A DNA stretch of 6,497 bases from assembly GCA_017536845.1 (NCBI GenBank), contig JAFWCP010000363.1, forward strand, positions 1 to 6,497, in the 5' to 3' direction. Both the position numbers and the translations under genes were made by a program. The notes under the pieces are model-generated. The model saw only the letters and a list, made by a program, of their open reading frames with translations, did no database searches and had not been told where the DNA came from. Position 1 is the first letter of the stretch. Every line of letters starts with the position of its first letter. This DNA is from Solobacterium sp. Its GTDB lineage: Bacteria > Bacillota_I > Bacilli_A > Erysipelotrichales > Erysipelotrichaceae. Below, piece by piece: positions 1 to 4,862 of the stretch.

Positions 1-1
1 A

Positions 2-178
2 CATGCCTGCCGGGTGGCCGACCGTGTCCTGCTCATGAAAAAGGATGGAACTGCCTTATTCGGCAAGGCGGATGACGTCCTGCAGGAAGCAGCCATGGCG
101 GACGCGTTCGGCGTCCAGATCAAGATCCGGGAGGTAGAAGGCTACCGCGTCATGATCCCGGTTACGGAGGAAGTATGA
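2..178 (+). CDS. ABC transporter ATP-binding protein, FecE/BtuD type (C-terminal fragment)
   Basis: Only the last 58 residues are present; the gene enters from the left edge. The fragment reads HACRVADRVLLMKKDG near its start, then a G-x-x-D-D-V-L-Q stretch, an A-x-A-F-G motif and a final EGYRVMIPV strand. This order matches the end of ATPase subunits of iron-siderophore, heme and cobalamin importers (FecE, FepC, BtuD), where the H-loop histidine lies a few residues before the R-x-A-D-R segment. Here that histidine, the Walker motifs and the signature motif would all be upstream of the window. The protein would bind a membrane permease dimer at the cytoplasmic face and drive uptake with ATP. 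Its stop codon overlaps the start of hydF as ATGA, so it belongs to the same operon. That is consistent with iron supply for iron-sulfur enzyme assembly, though the transported substrate cannot be read from this fragment. Confidence 0.8.
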   Translation, partial: HACRVADRVLLMKKDGTALFGKADDVLQEAAMADAFGVQIKIREVEGYRVMIPVTEEV

Positions 179-1365
179 ATCTGACAACAGCGGGTGCCAA
201 CCGCACCCACATTGCGTTTTTCGGCACGATGAATGCCGGCAAATCATCTTTGATCAATGCCTTTACCGGCCAGGATGTTTCCATCGTCTCGCCGGTCGGG
301 GGGACAACCGCCGACTCGGTGCGCAAGCCGATGGAGATCAACGGCATCGGCGCCTGCACCCTGATTGATACGGCCGGCTTTGATGATGAAGGGGATGTCG
401 GCGCCTTACGGGCAAAGCGGGCTGCCAAGGCAAAAGACCTGGCCGATCTGGCCGTGGTCCTGTTTGCCGGCAGTTATGAAAAAGAAAAGGAATGGCTGGA
501 AAGCCTGCTCAAGGACAACATCCCGGTGATCGGCGTCTTAAGCAAGGCCGACCTGTATTCCGAAGCAGAAGTGCAGAAGCAGATCAGGAAGATCGAAAAC
601 CTCAGCATTCCTGCTGTCGCGGTTTCATCCACGAGCGGCCAGGGCATTGATACCCTGCGGGCCATGCTGGTGGAGATGTACAAGGATCATCATGAAACCC
701 GTACGATTACCGGAAGTCTTGTCGCAGACGGCGGCACCGTGCTGCTGGTCATGCCGCAGGACCCCCAGGCCCCGACCGGCCGGCTGATCCAGCCCCAGGT
801 GCAGACGATCCGCGAACTGCTCGACCGTGGCTGCATCATCACTTCCTGCAGCAAGGAAGGCGTTGCGGCAGCTTTGGAAAATATGAAAAAGAAGCCGGAT
901 CTTATCATCACCGATTCCCAGTGCTTCTTTGATGTCTATGCCCTGAAGCCGGCAGAGTCCAGGCTGACTTCGTTTTCCATCCTGTTTGCGGCTTTCAAGG
1001 GAGACATCCGGTACTACACCGACAGCGTGCGGGTGATCAAGGATCTCAATGCTTCCAGCAAGGTGCTGATTGCCGAGGTATGCACGCATGCGCCGATGGA
1101 AGAAGACATCGGCCGGGTGAAGATCCCGAATATGTTACGGAAGAAATGCGGAAACCTGACGGTGGATATCTGCGCCGGCAGCGATTTCCCGGCTGATCTG
1201 AATACGTATGACCTGATCATCCAGTGCGGCGGCTGCATGTTCCATCGCCGCCATATCATGGCAAGGACCCTCAAGGCAAAGCAGGCCGGCGTGCCGATGA
1301 CCAATTACGGCATTGTCATCGCCTATCTGCAGGGCATCCTGGACCATGTGGAGCTGCCTGTATGA
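175..1365 (+). CDS. hydF: [FeFe]-hydrogenase H-cluster maturation GTPase HydF
   Basis: HydF is the GTPase and scaffold on which the diiron subcluster of [FeFe]-hydrogenase is assembled before transfer to the apo-hydrogenase in the cytoplasm. The 396-residue product has the expected length and domain order. The N-terminal GTPase domain shows the P-loop GTMNAGKS (residues 17-24), the G2 threonines at 44-45, G3 DTAG (65-68), G4 SKAD (123-126, replacing NKxD) and G5-like SSTSG (151-155). A middle dimerization domain follows. The C-terminal iron-sulfur domain has the ligand set Cys303-x-His305 and Cys351-Gly-Gly-Cys354. The residue before CGGC is Gln350, where several studied HydF proteins have His. 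The ATG at 175 is preceded by GGAGG at 166-170 and overlaps the stop of the ABC ATPase gene. The 3' end overlaps hydE by four bases, so translational coupling is likely. Identification is firm; function is inferred from the family. Confidence 0.96.
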   Translation: MNLTTAGANRTHIAFFGTMNAGKSSLINAFTGQDVSIVSPVGGTTADSVRKPMEINGIGACTLIDTAGFDDEGDVGALRAKRAAKAKDLADLAVVLFAGSYEKEKEWLESLLKDNIPVIGVLSKADLYSEAEVQKQIRKIENLSIPAVAVSSTSGQGIDTLRAMLVEMYKDHHETRTITGSLVADGGTVLLVMPQDPQAPTGRLIQPQVQTIRELLDRGCIITSCSKEGVAAALENMKKKPDLIITDSQCFFDVYALKPAESRLTSFSILFAAFKGDIRYYTDSVRVIKDLNASSKVLIAEVCTHAPMEEDIGRVKIPNMLRKKCGNLTVDICAGSDFPADLNTYDLIIQCGGCMFHRRHIMARTLKAKQAGVPMTNYGIVIAYLQGILDHVELPV

Positions 1366-2405
1366 AAGAACTGATTGACGCATTGTATGAAGGCCGGATG
1401 CTTTCGAAAGAGCAGTTTGCCCGGCTGATTGAAGAAGGAAAACCGTTTGACGAATATCTGTTTGAAAAAGCAAGGATCCGGGCAAATGAGGTATATGGCA
1501 GGGATATCTATATCCGCGGCCTGATTGAGATTTCCAATTACTGCCGCTGTGACTGCCTGTACTGCGGCATCCGCCGCTCCAACCTCAACGTGACCCGCTA
1601 CCGGTTGTCCAAAGAGGAGATCCTTGCCTGCTGTGACATGGGCTATGAGCTTGGGTTCCGGACCTTTGTCATGCAGGGCGGCGAAGACCTGTATTACACA
1701 GATGAAAGAATCTGTGACATCATACGTTCCATCAAGCAGAGGCATCCTGACTGTGCCGTGACCTTGTCCATCGGTGAAAAGGACAGGGCCAGCTATCAGG
1801 CCTATCGTGAAGCGGGCTGCGACCGGTACCTGCTGCGGCATGAAACGGCAGCGGAAGAGCTGTACAGGAAGCTGCATCCGAAGGATCAGACCATGGCCAA
1901 CCGCATGCGCTGTTTATATGACCTGAAGGATCTTGGCTTCCAGGTCGGGGCCGGCATGATGCTGGAAGCGCCGTATCAGAAGACCGAAGATCTGTGTGAG
2001 GACCTGTATTTCCTGAAGGATCTGGATCCTGACATGATCGGCATCGGGCCGTTTATTCCCCACCACGATACACCGTTCAGGGATTTCAAGGCCGGAACAC
2101 TGGAACTGACATTGCGTATGATTGCGATCCTTCGGCTGATGTTCCCGTATGCCCTGATCCCGGCCACAACCGCTCTGGGGTCAATCGACCCGCTGGGCCG
2201 GGAAAAGGGAATCCTGGCCGGGGCGAATGTCGTCATGCCCAACCTTTCACCGGAGCAGACCAGAAAGCTCTATATGCTGTATGACAACAAGATGAAAGCC
2301 GATACCGGCCAGGGTATTTCCGGGCTGAAGCTGACGGAAGAAATGAAGAAGGCAGGGTATCGGATCGTTGTCGCAAGAGGCGACGTCAGGAGGAACCATG
2401 GATAA
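1362..2405 (+). CDS. hydE: [FeFe]-hydrogenase maturation radical SAM protein HydE
   Basis: HydE is a radical S-adenosylmethionine enzyme that acts after HydG, on its iron-cyanide-carbonyl product, in building the diiron subcluster of the H-cluster. The 347-residue product carries the radical-SAM motif Cys61-x3-Cys65-x2-Cys68, followed by GIRRSN. Other HydE-like segments are MQGGED (104-109), RHETA (159-163), GIGPFIPHHDTPF (227-239) and PATTALGSIDP (267-277), spread over a complete TIM barrel. The C-terminal region around residues 305-325 (LYDNKM, then DTGQG) lacks the extra cysteines that hold a second, dispensable iron-sulfur cluster in Thermotoga maritima HydE. The open frame extends upstream of 1362, but the ATG there is preferred: it follows GGAG at 1350-1353, forms an ATGA overlap with the hydF stop, and gives the usual family N-terminus. 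BioB and PylB are related families, but the motifs and the hydF neighbour point to HydE. Confidence 0.95.
   Translation: MKELIDALYEGRMLSKEQFARLIEEGKPFDEYLFEKARIRANEVYGRDIYIRGLIEISNYCRCDCLYCGIRRSNLNVTRYRLSKEEILACCDMGYELGFRTFVMQGGEDLYYTDERICDIIRSIKQRHPDCAVTLSIGEKDRASYQAYREAGCDRYLLRHETAAEELYRKLHPKDQTMANRMRCLYDLKDLGFQVGAGMMLEAPYQKTEDLCEDLYFLKDLDPDMIGIGPFIPHHDTPFRDFKAGTLELTLRMIAILRLMFPYALIPATTALGSIDPLGREKGILAGANVVMPNLSPEQTRKLYMLYDNKMKADTGQGISGLKLTEEMKKAGYRIVVARGDVRRNHG
2388..2393 (+). promoter_or_regulatory. Ribosome binding site fixing the start of the spermidine-synthase-like gene
   Basis: A perfect AGGAGG lies inside the end of hydE, four bases before the ATG at 2398. The same frame has an upstream TTG at 2368 with no comparable site, so the ATG at 2398 is chosen. 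The coding region then overlaps the hydE stop by eight bases. Confidence 0.8.
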
Positions 2406-3033
2406 GGCAATCTATGAAATCGAAGACGGCCAGGGAAGGCTGATCCACGTGTATTCGGTGGATGAAGCCTGGCAGTCCGCCTGCTTTGTAGATGAAGACA
2501 TCAAGTATGAACCGGTCTTCGGCTACTTCCGTGCCTTCCACCATATCTTTGACCTCAACCCTGGCATCAGGGATATCCTGATGATCGGCGGCGGCACCTA
2601 CAGCTATCCGGAATACGTCATTTCCGTCAAGCCGGATGTCTGCTGTGATGTGGTGGAGATGGACGATGAAACCGAAGACATCGCCCGGATGTACTTTCAT
2701 CTGGATGAATTCGAAAAGGAATATCCAGGCCGCATGAAGCTGATCTTCATGGAAGGCATGGACTATCTGATGACGACGGACAAGAAGTATGACGCCATCA
2801 TCAACGATGCCTATGTCGGACCGGAACCTTATCTGAACTTCTCGATGGAGCTGATCCGGAAGCACATGAAAGAAGGCGGCATCTATGCCGTCAACCTTGC
2901 GCTGAAAAGCAATGAGAGCCCGGAAGCGGAAATCAGCCGGCTGCGGGAAGTGTTTGCGGAAATCACGACCTTCCGGGAAGACTGTGAATTCAACAGTGAG
3001 AAGAATTACAACCTGGTGGTGTGTGCGCGATGA
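2398..3033 (+). CDS. Spermidine-synthase-like class I SAM-dependent transferase
   Basis: The 211-residue protein has a Rossmann-type SAM-binding core resembling the spermidine synthase (SpeE) superfamily. Motif I is DILMIGGGTYSYP (59-71). The ribose-binding acidic strand is VVEMDDE (85-91), with Glu87 as the expected ligand. A K-L-I-F-M-E-G-M-D segment (114-122) and YDAIINDAY (131-139) follow. True aminopropyltransferases carry an Asp in GGGDGG and a DSTDP-like catalytic loop. Here Thr67 replaces the first Asp and the loop runs INDAYVGPEP, so polyamine synthesis is unlikely and methyl transfer or simple SAM or nucleoside binding is more plausible. It is also shorter than typical SpeE (about 280 residues) and lacks much of the N-terminal beta domain. 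Coding overlaps join it to hydE (8 bases) and to the next gene (ATGA), which implies a role tied to the hydrogenase-maturation operon. The substrate is unknown. Confidence 0.8.
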   Translation: MDKAIYEIEDGQGRLIHVYSVDEAWQSACFVDEDIKYEPVFGYFRAFHHIFDLNPGIRDILMIGGGTYSYPEYVISVKPDVCCDVVEMDDETEDIARMYFHLDEFEKEYPGRMKLIFMEGMDYLMTTDKKYDAIINDAYVGPEPYLNFSMELIRKHMKEGGIYAVNLALKSNESPEAEISRLREVFAEITTFREDCEFNSEKNYNLVVCAR

Positions 3034-3653
3034 AAAAACGGGCAGTTCCTGATTTCCGGACGGAACCCATTGCGGCTCTGCTTGACCTGCAGACAGAAAC
3101 CAGGCTGGAAGGGTTCCGGTTTGAAAAACAGACCTGCAGCACTTCGCTGTATGGCCGGCGCATCTTTGAATGTGAATTCCGGAATGTCGAATTCCGGGAA
3201 GGCATGCCGGGCACGGAGTTTGTGGACGTCATCTTTGACCACTGTGATTTCTCCAACCTGCATATGGAAGAAAGCAGCTTCCGCCGCTGTGAATTCCGCT
3301 CCTGCCGCCTGGTAGGGGCAAAGCTTGAACACTCCGGCATGCGGGATGTACTGCTGGACCATTGCCTGGCTTCCTATGTCAACCTTTCCGCTTCTTCCTG
3401 GCAGACAGGGGAATGGCGGCAGTGCGTCATGAAGGAAGGCTATTTTACGGAGATGGTCCAGAAGAACCTGTCCGTGCATGACTGTGACTTTACCGGCGCT
3501 GAGTGGCACCATACGGCTATGACAGGAATGGATCTTTCCGATTCCATGCTCAATGGCTGTGCCTTTACCGCGGAAGACCTGCGCGGGCTTACCGTCAATT
3601 CTCAGCAGGCTGCCCATCTTGCAGCTTTGCTGGGACTTAAGATCAAAGACTGA
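3030..3653 (+). CDS. Pentapeptide-repeat protein
   Basis: The 207-residue product is built mostly of A(D/N)LXX-like five-residue units that form a right-handed quadrilateral beta helix. Successive units with Phe or Leu at the centre are visible as FECEF-RNVEF (46-55), VIFDHCDFSNLHMEESSFRR (67-86), CEFRSCRLVGAKLEHSGM (87-104) and, after a less regular stretch, CDFTGAEW and MDLSDSMLNGCAF (152-179). Size and layout resemble the Qnr/MfpA-like family, some of whose members mimic DNA and protect gyrase, but no gyrase-specific loop can be identified, so no resistance function is claimed. It has no signal peptide and should be cytoplasmic. A GTG lies nine bases upstream in frame, but the ATG at 3030 is chosen because it forms the ATGA overlap seen elsewhere in this operon. 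The ribosome binding site is weak (GGTGG at 3015-3019), so translation probably depends on coupling. It is the last gene before the operon terminator. Confidence 0.85.
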   Translation: MKKRAVPDFRTEPIAALLDLQTETRLEGFRFEKQTCSTSLYGRRIFECEFRNVEFREGMPGTEFVDVIFDHCDFSNLHMEESSFRRCEFRSCRLVGAKLEHSGMRDVLLDHCLASYVNLSASSWQTGEWRQCVMKEGYFTEMVQKNLSVHDCDFTGAEWHHTAMTGMDLSDSMLNGCAFTAEDLRGLTVNSQQAAHLAALLGLKIKD

Positions 3654-3678
3654 AACGGCTCAGCCGTTTTTTCTTTTT
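3653..3678 (+). terminator. Intrinsic terminator of the hydFE operon
   Basis: A seven-base-pair stem AAACGGC / GCCGTTT (3653-3659 with 3663-3669) closes a three-base loop and runs into TTTTTTCTTTTT (3667-3678). It begins at the last base of the pentapeptide-repeat gene's stop codon, so the operon ends here. Confidence 0.88.
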
Positions 3679-3694
3679 GCCGGTTTGAAATAAA

Positions 3695-3757
3695 GAAAGA
3701 GGCAGAAACCGTGAAAGCCGAAAAAATATTTTTTTATTCCCGGGTTCTGCGCTTTTC
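3695..3757. repeat. Imperfect inverted repeat with A/T-rich centre
   Basis: Arms at 3695-3710 and 3742-3757 match at 12 of 16 positions when one is reverse-complemented. The best part is GCAGAAACC (3702-3710) against GGGTTCTGC (3742-3750), matching at 8 of 9. Between them, A6-T-A-T7 at 3721-3735 is itself self-complementary, so a nested hairpin is possible in either strand. It could be a transcript-end structure or a remnant of a small mobile repeat; no target-site duplication was identified. Confidence 0.4.
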
Positions 3758-3888
3758 TCAGATCACTTCCGGATGCTTTTCTTATGAGCGGTGAAGTTAT
3801 CCACATCAATACTGGAAGATAAGAAATGACGGCCAGAATGCGGGGAAGTGGTATTTATTCAGAGTCTTAAAAAGATGTCTGAATGATC

Positions 3889-3916
3889 TTGAAAAAACAC
3901 TCAGCCGTGTTATTCT
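3889..3916 (+). promoter_or_regulatory. Possible promoter of the 66-residue gene
   Basis: TTGAAA (3889-3894, 5 of 6 to the -35 consensus) is separated by 16 bases from TATTCT (3911-3916, 4 of 6 to the -10 consensus). Transcription would start near 3923 and give a leader of about 83 bases. TGTAAT at 3977-3982 is an alternative -10 with no good -35. Confidence 0.35.
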
Positions 3917-3922
3917 GCCCTC

Positions 3923-4005
3923 GAACAGAACCTCCTGCAGCACACGGTCAAAGGTCAGGTGATGATATTCCGGTAATGTAATTTGAGAATACAGGAGGCA
4001 TGTTT
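3923..4005 (+). promoter_or_regulatory. Possible cis-regulatory leader with anti-Shine-Dalgarno segment
   Basis: CCTCCTG at 3931-3937 is the exact reverse complement of CAGGAGG at 3992-3998, which contains the ribosome binding site of the gene starting at 4006. If both lie in one transcript, they can pair over seven bases and hide the site. A competing fold is visible: CCGTGT (3905-3910) can pair with ACACGG (3942-3947) and TTCTG (3913-3917) with CAGAA (3926-3930), provided transcription starts further upstream. This layout would suit translational control. It does not match any riboswitch class I recognise, and the function is inferred from complementarity alone. Confidence 0.3.
3993..3998 (+). 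promoter_or_regulatory. Ribosome binding site deciding the start of the 66-residue gene
   Basis: A perfect AGGAGG ends one base before an ATG at 4000 and seven bases before the in-frame ATG at 4006. Only the second has workable spacing, so 4006 is taken as the start. Confidence 0.75.
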
Positions 4006-4206
4006 ATGAAATCGTATCCGATGAAGTCTGCCGGAGCTTCTGATGGAGAGATTGCGGATGCTGTCGCAAAGCAGCTGCATTTCCGCAAAGAGCAGGCCCT
4101 TGACCGCGTCAGAAAGCTCGTAACTGATCAATGCGTTCAGACAAAAAAAGGCCGGAGCCTTTCAGCCTTCCGCCTTCATCCATATGAACCATACGGCAGA
4201 CAGTGA
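4006..4206 (+). CDS. Small protein of unknown function, possible winged-helix fold
   Basis: I do not recognise this 66-residue protein as a named family. It is likely a real gene because a perfect AGGAGG precedes its ATG at good spacing and an intrinsic terminator begins within its stop codon. The sequence suggests a helix around SDGEIADAVAKQL (13-25), a second basic helix around RKEQALDRVRKLV (27-39), then a short strand-turn-strand rich in Lys, Arg and Ser (TKKGRSLSAFRL, 47-58). That order resembles the helix-turn-helix plus wing of small DNA-binding domains. It has no signal peptide or membrane segment and is predicted basic and cytoplasmic. It is a single-gene unit between the hydFE operon and a convergent minus-strand gene, possibly under leader control. 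A DNA-binding role is a guess from helix pattern and charge. Confidence 0.6.
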   Translation: MKSYPMKSAGASDGEIADAVAKQLHFRKEQALDRVRKLVTDQCVQTKKGRSLSAFRLHPYEPYGRQ

Positions 4207-4227
4207 ATGAAGATCATTCGCTTTTTT
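4202..4227 (+). terminator. Intrinsic terminator of the 66-residue gene
   Basis: A nine-pair stem (4202-4210 with 4214-4222, including one G-T pair) closes the loop AGA and is followed by TTTTTT (4222-4227). The stem starts inside the TGA stop codon (4204-4206). Read on the minus strand, the hairpin has no T tract after it, so it would serve the convergent gene only weakly. Confidence 0.85.
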
Positions 4228-4239
4228 ATGGCATACGGA

Positions 4240-4716
4240 TCATTTTTTCTTTTCGTCAAACTGGACTGCATCAATGACAAGAGCACATGCCAGCACAAGC
4301 AGGGCATCGTCATTTTTGCGGATCTGGATTTCATAGATATCAGCCTGGGTCATCCATCTTTTGGTAATGCGGGCGATGGTTTCAGCACCACTGCGGATGA
4401 CAAAGACATGTGACTGAAAATCACCGTTGATCTGCCAGCCGGGCCCTTTGACTGCATAAGAGGAACCGATCAGGGAAGGTTTGCGGATGATTTCGGCAAT
4501 CTTGCGCCCATGGCTTTCCACCAGGTACTGGGGTGACAGGGTAAGAGCTTTCTCTTTGACGACAGCAGCTTCCTTATCCTTGCTGTCAAGGATGGCAAAC
4601 TGCTTTGTAAAGGCGAACAGGGCGCCTTCTATGGTATAGGCTTTGCGGCCGGTCTGTTCGGTAACCTGGAATCTGTCACGGCGGGAAAAAGGGTTCTGAC
4701 GAAGATAAAGTTTCAT
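4240..4716 (-). CDS. LURP-one-related / YxjI family protein
   Basis: The 158-residue product matches the length and pattern of the LURP-one-related (YxjI, DUF567) family, whose members have a Tubby/scramblase-like beta barrel around a C-terminal helix. Visible family features are the N-terminal MKLYLRQNPFS with DRFQV, GRKAYTIEG (23-31), the central PGWQINGDF (92-100), IARITKRWMTQADIYEI (114-130) and a hydrophobic C-terminal helix ALLVLACALVIDAVQF (138-153). The C-terminal helix is a core element of the fold and need not cross the membrane. The biochemical role of bacterial members is unknown; lipid or membrane association is a speculation from the fold. The ATG at 4716 follows a GGAGG site (complement of 4723-4727) with six bases between. 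It appears to be transcribed alone and convergently to the 66-residue gene. Confidence 0.87.
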   Translation of the reverse strand: MKLYLRQNPFSRRDRFQVTEQTGRKAYTIEGALFAFTKQFAILDSKDKEAAVVKEKALTLSPQYLVESHGRKIAEIIRKPSLIGSSYAVKGPGWQINGDFQSHVFVIRSGAETIARITKRWMTQADIYEIQIRKNDDALLVLACALVIDAVQFDEKKK

Positions 4717-4762
4717 AAAACACCTCCGGTTTTCATCATTCTTTCACAATTCTGACATGTAT

Positions 4763-4790
4763 TTCACACGGCAGAATTCTATCATATATG
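4763..4790 (+). promoter_or_regulatory. Possible divergent plus-strand promoter
   Basis: TTCACA (4763-4768, 5 of 6 to consensus) is 16 bases from TATATG (4785-4790, 4 of 6). It overlaps the minus-strand promoter of the YxjI-family gene. A transcript from about 4797 would meet the terminator at 4837-4862 after about 65 bases. The call is weak and rests mainly on the otherwise unexplained terminator. Confidence 0.25.
4776..4784 (-). promoter_or_regulatory. Extended -10 promoter of the YxjI-family gene
   Basis: Read on the minus strand, the bases are TGATAGAAT: TAGAAT (complement of 4776-4781) preceded by TG one base away (complement of 4783-4784). This is an extended -10 element, which can work with a poor -35; I see none close to consensus. 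The leader to the ATG at 4716 would be about 50 bases. Confidence 0.5.
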
Positions 4791-4836
4791 CGTCGAAAGA
4801 CAGAAATATTTCTTTCCCTCCCAATAATCAATCGAG

Positions 4837-4862
4837 AAAGGGTCCTGCAGAGGACCTTTTTT
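4837..4862 (+). terminator. Orphan intrinsic terminator
   Basis: The stem GGTCCT / AGGACC (4841-4846 with 4851-4856) around the loop GCAG can be extended by AAAG against TTTT (4837-4840 with 4857-4860, one G-T pair), and the T tract covers 4857-4862. Its polarity is plus strand, yet no plus-strand gene precedes it after the terminator at 4227. It may end a short RNA, block antisense readthrough, or remain from a lost gene. On the minus strand the T-rich run after the stem is interrupted, so it is weaker in that direction. Confidence 0.75.

Larger units (their letters stand above)
3679..4005. other. Intergenic stretch between the hydFE operon and the small gene
   Basis: No intact gene is supported here. 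On the minus strand, a frame from 4003 down to 3809 is free of stops for 65 codons but has no ATG. Its end overlaps, as TGATG, an ATG at 3806 that opens a 48-codon frame ending at 3660 inside the operon terminator. The first stretch contains a YHHLTFDRVLQEVLFEG segment that faintly recalls the N-terminal helix-turn-helix of IS30-type transposases. This is weak and unverified, and may be gene debris or chance. The stretch also contains an imperfect inverted repeat, one perfect DnaA-box 9-mer (TTATCCACA, 3797-3805), and the probable promoter and leader of the 66-residue gene. Confidence 0.5.

Noticed and set aside
625..1089. Long minus-strand frame inside hydF (154 codons)
   Set aside because: It is a shadow frame opposite a clearly identified gene, with no ribosome binding site or recognisable motif.
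1224..1361. N-terminal extension of the hydE frame upstream of the ATG at 1362
   Set aside because: It lies wholly within hydF in another frame, its translation does not look like a HydE N-terminus, and the ATG at 1362 has a ribosome binding site and the ATGA overlap.
3006..3617. 203-codon minus-strand frame opposite the pentapeptide-repeat gene
   Set aside because: The plus strand shows clear repeat units and operon overlap; the minus frame is explained by the codon pattern of the repeats.
3030..3653. Calling the pentapeptide-repeat protein a quinolone resistance (Qnr) determinant
   Set aside because: The fold alone does not show gyrase protection, and the operon context points elsewhere.
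3797..3805. Replication origin suggested by the DnaA box
   Set aside because: Only one box is present, with no cluster, no dnaA or dnaN neighbour and no clear unwinding element.
4190..4240. Repeated CATACGG on both sides of the terminator at 4202-4227
   Set aside because: It is only seven bases, with no extended similarity and no element between the copies, so chance is sufficient.
4207..4413. 68-codon plus-strand frame directly after the 66-residue gene
   Set aside because: It begins in the terminator hairpin and lies opposite the YxjI-family gene, which has a full family match.
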